Below are positions 26,164-37,604 of a DNA stretch of 64,000 nucleotides, one piece after another. The stretch is from Phytoseiulus persimilis (lineage: Eukaryota > Arthropoda > Arachnida > Mesostigmata > Phytoseiidae), in NCBI GenBank assembly GCA_037576195.1, contig CM075101.1:30256001-30320000 (forward strand). Direction: 5' to 3'. The position numbers and the translations under genes are program-made. Under the pieces are notes generated by a model. The model worked only from the letters and a program-made list of their open reading frames with translations, made no database searches and had not been told where the DNA came from. Within the stretch, counting starts at the first letter, position 1. Every line of letters starts with the position of its first letter.

Positions 26164-28145
26164 TTTTGCCTCGGAGCTTCACTCTGACGCGGAGGAATGG
26201 ACTATTCAAACTGTTGTAGGAACAAAACGCGAAATATCGGCTGACAGCACGCGATCCCTGTTTCGAGCCGGTGCGTGTAAAGAAGCAACACCATGTGTTA
26301 TTCCGATGATCGCCGCCATGTTTATATTTTTTCGTTGCCATGGCGACCGCGCACATACCCGAGTAGCACTACGTTATGGTCTGGAGGACCGCTTGTCGTA
26401 CAAATTCAGCACGGTTTGGCCTCACTCCGACTATCTCCGCCCCGGATTGAGCAGGGAAAAAGTCTATTTGGAGGCCAAAGGGCGAACCGGAATTCTCGGG
26501 GCGACCATGGCCTTTCGTCGCCGAGTTCATGAAGCGGTCTTTCATTGTGGAGGCATTCCGTCTCCGAAGGAGAAGTCTTCCGTCACCGTCAGGGCGTGAA
26601 ATCGGGACTGCAACCATGTGATGGCAGATTCGGGAGTGTATTTGGCATGGGAAAAATATTCGAACGGCCGAGGAGGTCACGAGGAGAAGAGGTTCTGCAG
26701 ATGAAAACTCAGTATACTGATTGTAGAGCAGAGCCCGACACCCGGAGGAATGTTTCAGTCAACGGCCTGAGGGGAAGAAGCAGCCTCTCGACTTACACAA
26801 CGCTCCATCAGAATACATGTGGAGTCTGTCCGTACGAATACTATGTCTTCGTTCCGGGCCTATAGATCAGCCCAACTATCGGAAAAAGCTGCTCCAATCG
26901 GAGAAAACTCCCGTGGCAGTACTTCAGGGAGGGACAGCCAATAGTTAAATTGATCGTCGCGGCCTAGAACCCGATGTTAAGATAGAAGTGAACCTTTCAC
27001 CGCAAATGCATCCGTCATACACCGGCCCAAAACTGCAATGTGACTCTTGAGACATTCCCTGCACCTGGAAAGCGGTAAATTCTTCCCATCGTCGTTCGGA
27101 CCAGCATAGAGCTTGTGGCGGGCGTGACTCTCCATCGCGAAGACTGGAATCGGAGCTGAGAGACGCAAAGAGAAAATCGAAGGGAACGAGACTGATTCGG
27201 AGGACCGAGCGCATGTCCAGAATTTCTCTTGCGTGCCGTAAAATTTCTCCCGAAATCCATCGGCTTCAATATTCTGGTGATCCATGACAGAGGGTGTGGA
27301 GAAAAAGCAGAAATTTGATCGTTTCATTCATCGTAATTCAATGCTCTGCACTCTAACCCATGTTCAGTGCTTCATCTACAGCGCAAGGGGAATCCTAAGT
27401 TCACTGGGATGGCTTCAGCACAACATCTGAGCTTCTACGACAGTCTCCGGTATATCGCGCTGGATCGTCATGAAAGCTATCCCATTGATTCGCTCCTCCC
27501 TATCACAGGCCCGAGATTAGTCCTGGCACGCGACTGTCGAGTGTCGAGACTGAGTCCTTCAGTGCAGGCCCAGTCTCAGCTCACAGCCGAAAATCATAGT
27601 TCCGAACGGCTTTCGGCCCGACTTTTACCTGCATGACCCAAATAGTTCAGACTCGCAGATGCAGTGTTCGGAAGGAGAGCGACGCGGAGAGTTTTCGTAT
27701 GAAGATCGCGCTACAAAGTTCTTTGGGATCAAGTTCATCCACGATTCAACGAATGGATGGAAAAGTAGACATGATGGTACCCATTCAACGAGCGGGGACG
27801 ACCTCGCCGACCATTCGCGAAGCCGGGGTTCGAAATTACCGATTATCTCATTGGATTAGGAGTGCCGGCCGGTTATCGAATCCTTGATTGGGCATATCTT
27901 ACAACGAAAATATCGATGGAGCTAGTGCCCGTCTTGGAGTACCGCACAGGATGGAGCTTTCAAACCGATGCCGACCCTTCCCTTCAGTTGCGCCACTGAG
28001 CGTGACGGCAAAGAAGCCGGAAAATGAGGATGAGTTTGAGCTTCGAATCATGGCTCAACTCGCGAGCTCATCGAAGGAACGTATGGTGTGTCGCGTGAAT
28101 TCGTGAATGTCAGGCGAATTGTACGCAGCAGTCTCTCGAACCCTC
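26164..28145. other. no gene supported
   Basis: About 2 kb upstream of MRPL49. The proximal part probably holds its promoter (inference). Open frames here are short and unrecognisable, and the plus frame at 26078-26599 is antisense to MRPL49 and its 5' flank. I see nothing else. Confidence 0.3.
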
Positions 28146-28573
28146 TCAAGAACTTTCGAGCCCCAAACCCCGTCTTTCCTTGAGCGCCCACTCTCGGGCG
28201 CTTCTAGCTCCTCTCGATTTCTGGCTAAATTGTAACGTTGTGACATAATTTCCAGATTGGACAGTAAGGAGCCTCGCTTTTTTCGGCCTGGACAGGGTTG
28301 GTCTTCCCGCCCCACCAGATAGACTTCTGAGCGTCGCATTTCCCCAGAACCTCCACGTCAGTTCTGTGAAAAAAGAGAACTTCTCCGATCGAATTCCTAA
28401 ATTCCTCCCTATCTGACTGCCTGTTGAGAATCTCATGACAACCTACTTGATGGCCGGCCAGCCCTGTCGATCCGCGATATATCCACATCCTTTTGCGAGG
28501 AACTCGTTCTTTCATCTGTTTCTCGGATACTGTCGAGATCGATCTCGTCCTCAAGCACCGTAGCTTCATGGAA
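28146..28573 (-). CDS. tentative 3' exons of an unknown gene
   Basis: A candidate exon at 28573-28447 begins after an acceptor (TTTCTCTCAG) and ends at A|GTAGGT in phase 1. A second at 28363-28146 begins after a strong pyrimidine tract (CTCTTTTTTCACAG) and continues in phase to a stop at 28146. The first encodes an acidic segment (EDEIDLDSIRETDERTSSSQ) and the second a basic, Arg/Gly/Ser-rich tail. I do not recognise either. The phase agreement and the strong second acceptor are the only support, and upstream exons were not found. It could be a chance pairing. Confidence 0.27.
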
Positions 28574-29669
28574 CTGAGAGAAACCAAAGCGACTCCGATA
28601 GGAGGAAATCAGCCTCCGAGAGTCAATCACATTCTGCACCGGGAACCCGGGTCTGTCGGGAACATCCACGAATCCTCTCCTGGAAACACTGCGTACCATG
28701 GTGGCATTTCACAGGTCCTTTGTTTGACCGAATCAGCCGAACTCATCCGATTCGTGATGCGGCCAGCTGACGACGATCGGAACTTCGAACACTATTCTCT
28801 CCACGGGTACACTATTATCGAATGGGTCGTGGCGCTCGCCAGTCCATTCATTTCTTCTCCGAGCGCCGTGGCCACGTGAGTCTTCGGCGGAATGAGCACA
28901 GTTTCCGGCTCAGAATCAGGAAGCGAGTCCGCGGACCCGGAAGACAATCTAATTGAGCTAAAAAGTCAACCCACAAGTACGATGCGGCCGCGGATATTCG
29001 AAGGACTAAGACAGACTCTCACTGTCTTAGGGTGACTCGCGAGTGAGCGCGTCGGATCATCGATTTCCAATTACGAATCGCTCGATGTGACGATGTAGTC
29101 GTTCTCGTCGTGTTGTTTATGGAACTGTTGACACGACACTGCAGCTGACGGACGACAATGATCGACCATGGCGACATTCGTCGCCGCAGTCGTGGGCTTG
29201 TGTCATGCTGTCAAAGATGTATATTTTTCGGGATTTCTCCCCGAATGATTCGGCGGTCGGGGCGGCACGCGGCAGAGATTCAACGCGGACTTGGATAGAC
29301 GCCTCCAGGCGCACTTGGATAAATGCAGCATCGACCCGGCCGGGGTTCGATCAGAGCAGACGAGCCAGATTTCATCAATGACTCCGACTCGACCTTCAGA
29401 AATTTATGAAGGATGATTTCCTGGTGACGCCAGCGGAGAATCGAACTTCATGCAGAATTGCCTTGGCGCTCCATTCATGACTCCTCCAATTTGATATCGA
29501 AATGAATCGTTTCTCGCGGTATGATCAGGGATATCGAATCAGGGGCTCATTGACCTCGATCGTGGCCGAAGGCCCAGGGCGGAGCAAAGCAGAACCCTCT
29601 TACCGTCGCGACTCGGAGTCAAAACAACGGCCCATGCCTTCCGGTCAGAGATATGGGTAGAGATCTCGC

Positions 29670-29955
29670 TTAAATCGTTTGTGGGGGAGAGCTCAAAGAA
29701 TTCCAATCTCCTAAAGTGGTGCTGAGTTCTGCTGAAGTCCAATCCCGCGAATGATTACATCCTGTGACGGGAGAAAAATACTCTGAGAGCGCAACTCACC
29801 GAAGTCATCGTCGTATTTGTTCACTGGTGATTTCAGCGGTGAAGCCCGTGGTGAAGGCAGAGTGTTCGTGTGAGTGTTCGAGAAGGGTGACGAAGTAACT
29901 AGTGATCTCCTTGGAGAGGAGACCATCTCCGCGGGCATTCTCTTCACGTTGTTCT
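29670..29955 (-). CDS. last two exons of a Ser/Pro-rich protein
   Basis: An exon at 29955-29800 follows a strong acceptor (TTTGCTTTACAG) and ends TTC G|GTGAGT. The final exon at 29761-29670 follows another strong acceptor (TCTCCCGTCACAG) and continues in phase to TAA. The intron between is only 38 bp, very short, which is the weak point. The peptide is Ser/Pro/Thr-rich with likely phosphorylation patches (SSPRRS, PSPRASPLKSP), then an acidic YDDDF and a final segment ending in SSPPQTI. No folded domain is visible, so this looks like a disordered C-terminus. A further exon of similar composition on the same strand, 30795-30669 (acceptor TTCTATCCAG, donor GAG|GTGAAT), may belong to the same gene, but an intervening exon would be needed to fix the phase. 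Confidence 0.45.
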
Positions 29956-32900
29956 CTGTAAAGCAAATAAATGATTTAGGTCAAGTATGAAAGTTCTAAG
30001 AGAGTCCGATGCCTAACGTCGGGTTCGATCCTCAAGCAGTTAGTAGACGACTCCAGCGAGCAAGTCCTGAGCTTCAACGACTTCTCTTCGATGAGCTAGC
30101 TCAGTCTAATATAACTGGCAACGAAGGCTGGTCCTCGTCGAGCATCGAACGGAGACACATGGAATCGATAGTGGCTCTAGCCTCAGAAACAATTTACCTA
30201 GGATTGTGGCGATTATCTTTGCGCCACACGAAATAAAGCTCCTAACCAGAGAGTGTTCTCTGGAGACATCGCACTAGCGGTAGCGACAGCTTGGTCTCAG
30301 AGAACTAATCAGAGAACAAGAGAGCCGATCACCGAGATACAATCGGAATGACTCGAATAAACATTTCTGCAAACTCGTTCGCAGATATTCACTCCGCAGT
30401 TGGAGGATGGTCACTCATCCACCCGAATCTTATTTCGATTTTCAAAAAAGAACGCGGTTCTTTGTTTGCATGAGGAGACGGATTCATATCGCCTCGCCGA
30501 ACGATGCGGCTCCGTTCTCAGTTTAATCATGGATGCAGAAGACCTCGCTATGGAACATCAGCTCCTTAATCACGGCTATCGATCCCTCCAGCTGCTGAGA
30601 GCATGTTTGTTATTCAAATCTGTCTCTCCCCCTGTCGTGGGACAGACCGCGATGTAGGACACATTCACCTCGTGCTTAAGACCATTATGAGTCTCTCCGC
30701 AGATACTACTCAAGCCTGAAGAATCTTGGAGTGCCGATCGCTTGCTGCCCGGAATCGATGCCTCCCGTTCCTCAGCCGAATGGTTGTTATCGCTACTGGA
30801 TAGAATAAGGGAGGCAGGCTTCATATCTCGCGGTGGAATCGATGATCTCATCAGCGGAATCGTTAATTGAAAATGTTTGCACGACGGAGCACGACGATGA
30901 GAGACATCGCACGCGAATAAATACCCTGTCAGGGCCACTTTACGAGACAATACGGGTGAGGGAACCTTTTTGGCGAATCTTTCGTTCCGGAATTCTCGAG
31001 GAGCCCTCCGCCCGTTCGGGCTCCTCGACTACGAAAAACAGCACCAACAACGTAGCGAAACCATCGAGTCACGGCGGAGTGATCGATGCGCGCTGGAGGT
31101 CAAGGTCAGCCGAGAGGCCGCCGCATCGGAAGCATTTGAGCTAGAAAGGGTTGACGTGACATAAGAACTGGGCTCCATTTGGACCAAGAACAGAACGAGT
31201 GGCCGAGTCTCGTTTGCACGAATCAATGCGAGAGGTATGTGGTCGAGGCACGATTCCCATGTATTTATCCGCTCCAACAACGACGATTCCAGAGTCTTTG
31301 ATTTCTGAAGTCTCCGAACTCAAGATAAGTATCAATGGCAAGTCGAATCCCGTTCTGATCTCGTGATTCAGCTAAGGAGAAGCACGACATCATCGAGGGC
31401 CTTGCTGGTTCGGGTCAGATTTGCGACCCCTGCCGAGCGTCACCACTTTTCCACGCCAGCAACCGTGAGCCCCCGAAAAGGAATGAATCTCGCGTCATTT
31501 CCTATCTTCGAGTTCAACACCAACCACCGGGTAACCGACGGTGCATGCTATGGGCTTTGATCCGAGGATTGATTCCGTAATTCTGGACTGGAAGCCATAT
31601 CCCATGGACAAAATGTTCGCGAGTTGTGATGTCAATGCATGCTTGGTAACAGACTCGTAGAAGCCTTGGGCGAGCTTCGAGGATAGTCGCACACCTATTC
31701 TCATCAGTCGATAATGATGTACCGAACGACGGGCTTGAACCATTTTTCGAGCAGATGCGTGGAAGCAACGAAAGATCGAGCCGAGGAAATATGTCGAGAG
31801 AGCTCGTCCATGCGGCGGAGAGCACGAAAAAACTTTCTAGTAATATTTTGGGATGCTCGAGATCTGTCCGCGAAAATCCCCACATCTCTTGCGCTCACGC
31901 GTTCTGATCAAGATGCACAGAGAAACTCCCAACACACTTTCGAGAACCTCTGGTCGGATGTGGTCAGGTTATTAGAACATTTCCGCCTCGATAACTTCCC
32001 AGTTTCCGAGCGTTATCTAAAATAGACATCTCCGCATGAACCAACGATCCCGAGAGTACTGTGGGATCAGAACAACGATATCGAGAGCGTTTTCCACAGC
32101 TCGTCAAAAAAAGAAGTTCATAGAAGATTGCAGAGATTGAGATTTCCAGAACAGATCGAGTGCAAGTCAGAAAACTCTCTGTTTTGTTTCCATGGTTGGG
32201 TGTCGAGTCCAGGCAGCAGAGGCTGCTTCCCTCCGACCAACGTAGTCGTGTCGGAGTCTACCTGTTGCCGTATTTTCCCGATCAGCCGACTCGCCTCCGG
32301 GATGAGCTATGCTCCCCGGGAATCGACAGCCAGGAACCAGAGAGCGGTGGGGAGAGATCTGTCTGAATTCAGTCAAGAGGGAAAAGAGGGGAGGAAACAT
32401 CCAAACGAGGAATCTGCGGAATGTTGTGAAGGAAACCTACCATGGCTATCCAAAATTGAATTCGGTTCGCACACGGAATCCTCCAAATTGGCACCAATTT
32501 AACATCCCACTGCACGCGCCATCCCAGACAGGATAACTGGCGGACCGCATAAACTCTGCCCCTCCCTCAGGAGCGCCCTCGCCAACGGCTCGTCTTATGG
32601 ATCTGTTGCGAACCCCAGGGCCGATGGAACCATGAAATATGGTTCGGAGCTCAGCGGGTAAAGCCGCAGCCGTCTAGACGGACCAACGGATAGATGATAA
32701 ATTTATTTGAACCAGCGTATCAAGAGTCATACGAACAATCAGCGATGGGTTATTATCAGGATGAGCCACAGAGGAAGTCTCAGGGACTCAACGAGCTCAA
32801 GCAGATGGAGGGAGTGATCCGCATTGCCCCAGAGAGCGCATACATCTCTTGCAGCCGGGAACGGGCACCGTCTCACGAACGAATGATACCGAATCGAATC

Positions 32901-35342
32901 ACGGCCTCAGCCATATGCCTCCTCCATTTTCGGGTGGGCGACATTATTGAAGTGACTATGCGATATGATTTGGTCGACTTCGCCGGTGCCTTCAATTCTG
33001 ATTCCCAATGGGCTACCAGGGCACTCGCAGCGGACAGGGAAAGTGCAGCGACCGACCGCGAAGGAATTCAAAGGTCTTCAATGGTAGCAGACCCTGGATA
33101 AACACAGAAATTCATTCCGTGTTGAGTGAACTGCGTCGTGATTGGAGTCGATTTCCTTAGGGTGCGTTTCACTCGCTCCTCAATGTTAACGAAATACTTG
33201 ATTCAGGCATTGAACACCAATAACTATGCCTCCCACATCGTCAACTCTCGGATATTGTTCCGAATCACTCGACTCTGTGATACGAACATCGAATCAAGTC
33301 GGCACACGCTGTCGGTGTTTCAAGGAGACTTGTCGCCAAGAAATAGGCCAGCGGGACAACACCTCATTCGAGCACCGAGTTCTTTAATCGAGATCTCCTC
33401 CAAGTTCGAGGATCTAGAGGGCCTCCCAGAAGACACGCGGAATCTCCTCCTGGACATCAAGATTTTCACTGAAATCCGGGCCCACAGCAAATCCTTCCCG
33501 GAATTCGGCACGGAGCGTTGGATCACGATTTCATCACCACTTAAAACGGACTCCTTCCCGAAGTTCTCCTCGAACGACTGGAGCCTGACTCGACGTCCGT
33601 GATCAGTCACTCCTTCATATAGCTCCCGTATTCGGCGTAGCGCCGCTCAGCAAGCCGCCGTTCTTTTTTGTCATACCTCCATGTGAGATGGACTGATTCG
33701 GAGTTCCTCTCCCTTCGGTCGGGAGCCAGCCGCCGGCAGGATCACGTGATGATGGTCCTGGTGCATGTTACACGCACGAGTCATGGATCGAGAATCGTAT
33801 GGCACAGAGCGGCTCGAAGTTGACTCGTTTTTTTCCACAGGTCCGCCTCGACTGGTCGTGGACAGAAAGAATGTCAACCGATCGAGCTTGTCCGGGTGTG
33901 ACTCGATGCGGGAAAAGATACCGCTCCTACGCCCGTCTTTTTTCTGCCCTGGTGATTTCCGGGCAAAGGTAGAGACATGTGACGTGTCGGACTGACGCGG
34001 CATTTGCGGACGAGATGGTTCACATGTATTCAAGAGCTTTTTGCCATGAGAGAATTTTTCTGATTCCGCTCACATGAGAAGAATTGGGAGGTGATTGCGA
34101 AAGGGACGAGCATTTTTGGAGGAATAAGCGATTCCTGAGATAGATGCGTGGCGGTCCACTTCCCGCGTCGGATCCAATCCGAATGAACTCGATCGGTTGA
34201 CGTTTGTCGTCTACTCGGCCGGTCGGAAGTTACTGTCCGATAATGGGGGTCCTACTTTGAGCTGCTCTGTTGAACACAGCTCTCGACCGATCTACGACTT
34301 TTATGGGCCAACTTCACTGCTATGGATCACAAAAGGAAGAGCATGAAGATTCCCGACCCCTCTTTACCACTCCGCGCCAAGAACCCTCCGTGAGATGTCC
34401 CATGTTCCGATTTCCACCGAGAGAGACACGGTACAGTGAGAATATACAAACGGGGCTCGTATCTCGCATACATTATGAGGCGATATGATTCAATTGGAGA
34501 GAACTTGTCGTATATTGAACAGCGAAAATGACCGAGTGGTTTCTCGCTGAATGAGCCGAGCCGTTCGAGGCAGATGAAGGATCGGCCTTGGCCGAGAACA
34601 CCGCTCCAGGGACAGCCCACTCCATCGGTTTTCGCTTGACGGCTGATACAAACAGACCAAGGAAGTTGGAGATGGTGTCCGCATAGCGATCTCAGGGTGC
34701 TCAGATTGCTATTGCTCGGGGGTGGAGTTGAGGTCTGCATTCCCGTTTGCATGATGGGAATTCAGTGATAGCTCCCAATTGTGGAAGATCAGATCCATTA
34801 TCGAACCGCCATGGCCTCATTTCGGCCTCGTTCCTCTGCATTGCACGATTTTTTATTGCATGCCATTGGGAAGAACGTTCCTCTCACAACATGTGCTTGC
34901 TGGGAACAGACACCGGAAAATTAGGAATCGGGAATTCCCCCATACCGTGACGGGACCTTTATGAGCCATCGAAAAGATGCTGGTGTCGAAGCGTCAACTT
35001 ACCGTGATTGATGGGCCGCCTGCGTAGAGGTGGGTTCACCGGAGAATGGACTTATCCGAATGAGCACCTTGAGTTTCGCAAAACCGCTGTCGTTTCGGTC
35101 GCAATCGTTGGTCAAGACTCCGGCTCGGAGCTCTGGTCGCGACTGATCGAGAGGCCGCCGTTCAAGAATAGGACGGTCGAACTTTGAGATAGATCAACAA
35201 GTCGCCACTCAGTCAGTCAAGCTAAGAATGACATGCCTATTACAACAATCATATATCGATTACGCTTTTGAAGGCCGTTCGTGAGCCCACAACGATGACT
35301 CAGGGGTCCTCGAAACTTGCGATCGTATTCAATTCCCGAAAA
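29956..35342. other. possible upstream exons of Ser-rich gene; otherwise unassigned
   Basis: Several minus-strand segments have Ser-rich translations beside AG acceptors (30795-30669, 31140-31062, around 31.7 kb) and may be exons of the gene ending at 29670. I could not connect them with agreeing phases. Plus-strand frames at 32694-33101 and 33126-33602 and a minus frame at 33320-33610 overlap one another without any recognisable domain. Nothing else is supported. Confidence 0.25.
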
Positions 35343-35877
35343 CTAAACTTCGGAAACACAGATCACTTCTCCTTGGGTTGTAACAACGTGAGGATTGTTT
35401 TCCTTGAGGTTATACATGTGCGAATACGTCGAGTTGGAAGATGATTTTCCCGTCAAATCTCTCCCGTTGAGTGCTGTTCACAGTGAAATCAAGGTAGGTC
35501 CCCGACTCGAGGAATAAGTGGAGTTGCCCGTGACATCTCAAAAACGCTGCGATCTGTATTTTCGGATGTTGCAGTGAAATGGTTTTTCCGGAAGAGTATC
35601 CCGGGAGCCTCTGAGCCAGAACTTTTTCGCAGCTCACCTCTAGCCCAGAGAGAGGGGGAAGCTCAGACTCCCAAAACTCCGTAGAATTATCCAAACGATG
35701 AGCTAGGAATGCGAGTACCATTGTGACATCTGTATTTCCAATGGAAAGTTCGCTCGATACGCAGAAGATACCTGCAGTCAGATCTGAAAAATCAGTGAAG
35801 TCACCAACATGATCTTGGGAGCGATCGATTAGGAGAAATCTACTCGATGGAGGATCGGGGGACAGGGGATGTATCAA
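35343..35877 (-). CDS. hypothetical open region, two overlapping frames
   Basis: A minus-strand frame runs from 35877 to a stop at 35410 (155 codons) and reads like a beta-rich globular protein. Just before its stop, a second frame, open from about 35480, continues to TAG at 35343 (MYNLKENNPHVV...). Either there is a one-base frame break near 35410, or the second frame is a separate exon entered at an AG near 35480. I recognise neither part and no strong splice signal settles it. It may be a decayed gene. Confidence 0.27.
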
Positions 35878-37575
35878 GAGATGGCTTCTTCGCTACATCT
35901 AGATATTGCTGTCGTGTCGTCGGAGAAGCATCGGTGGAGGTTATCAGCCGAGGCCAATCCTAATTCCGGCACACGTAGACTCGGACCTTTCTAGCATCCA
36001 CCAACGCTTGTGGGACACCGTTTGTAACTAGAATCAGAAAGCCCGTCAATGCGTTTATGAGTAAACATGACTGGTAACATTCTCGTAAATGTGTCGACTC
36101 AGCTGCTCCAGCAATGACGGCTCCCTATCGACCACATTGCAGCTCCTGGGCAAGTTTCGCAAACCATCGAACACAACCGGACCCAATCTGCTCAGTCCGC
36201 AATGGCTGCTCGGAAATTTCACGCCTGCGAAATAATTCCGATTGGTTGACTAGAAAAAAAAACACGCAAGAAAAGGCTTTTCCCCTCGCCAACAACTCGG
36301 CCCTGATCCCGAACTCAGGGATCCTGAGACTCGACTTCTCAGTTTCCATTGGCCTCCTTGAGTTCGATCCATCGGTAATCCACTGGAAGATTCGTCTGAA
36401 GGATTGCCCGAGATCTGGGACCTTCTTCTCTCCTCAATTTGATTTCATTACGTCTTTGGAATGATTCCGCGATCCTCGAATCCCCAATCCGAGGACTCGA
36501 ATCACCTTCCGGCGAATGGCCTCCATGAGCTTTTATCGAGGTCGCTTCAGATGAGAGCGCGACACCTTTCGGCACGTGATGCATGCAAAATAGAGTCACC
36601 CATATCCGATGACTGTATGATGACAGCTTCCCGGTCCCTGAGAATAGGTGAGTGATAAAAAAGTGTCGAGATCGTGGGATGCGCGTTACTCGATACGATT
36701 ATTTCAATTTCGAAACCTAGGCGCTTTCGTTAGAAAATAATCGTTAAAACATGCAAGACTCGCTTATTTGAATCAAAGAGGGGCAACTTGTTATAGAGCC
36801 CGATATGACCAGGGAGAAAAATCTATTCTCTCCTCGCAGCTTCGGCTGAGGTGAGGAGGATTAAGAATCCGAAGGTCATTCCAAGCGCCGAGAAGCTTGT
36901 TATGATCTTCCGCTCATCATCCGTGGGCTGCTGTGAATGGCTGTATACGCGGAGAAGTAATACAACCCCCTGAAAATGTAGCTCCTTCAGTCCGAGTGTT
37001 GATCATAAAGCCGTAGGTCATGGGGTCAAGGACGGCGACCAGTTCCGTTCATGATTCTTGTCGGCCATCGAGGCCGGACGAGGCGGCACGTCAACGTCCG
37101 CCTCCCTCGCGATAGCAGAAGTTACTATGCTACATGAATGTTCGATTATTTAAACAGAAACCCTCCCGCATCTGGAAATTTTATAATAGTTTCTGCGTCC
37201 CGGGAACTCTGATCGAGGCGATTGGCGGAACAAGTTGAGCGACTCGACTTGGCTAAGAAATTCTACACACTTGAAAGGCAAAGGATGTAACGAAGTTTTT
37301 TCTGATCGGCTTCGAAAACGTCAGACAGCCGGCAGTTCGTTATCGACCCGGTGCTCGAAAAGAGTGCTTTTCCCCAAGGAAGAGCGACGGAAGCTTCGAT
37401 TCATCGAATTCCAGCTCAGCTGTACTAGCCTACTGTGGCTGCGCCTCTCATATATGGGTCCCGAATCCCGAACCAAGAATTTTGAAGAGAGTTGGAACCG
37501 AGTCGCGGTGGAGCCAACAAAATAGTGTGTGTGAACGAATCATTGACCGATCGAAAGCTCCGAACACAAAATGGC
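35878..37575. other. no gene supported
   Basis: About 1.7 kb downstream of the NOX5-like gene. Only short frames occur and nothing is recognisable. Confidence 0.3.
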
Positions 37576-37581
37576 TTTATT
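37576..37581 (-). promoter_or_regulatory. polyadenylation signal of NOX5-like gene
   Basis: AATAAA on the minus strand, 23 nt past the stop codon of the NADPH oxidase. Position and orientation fit a cleavage/polyadenylation signal. Confidence 0.6.
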
Positions 37582-37604
37582 GATTGGGATTCTAGAGGCA
37601 GTAG

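Noticed and set aside
32694..33610. overlapping plus and minus frames that look protein-like
   Set aside because: Both strands are open over the same bases with no homology to choose between them.
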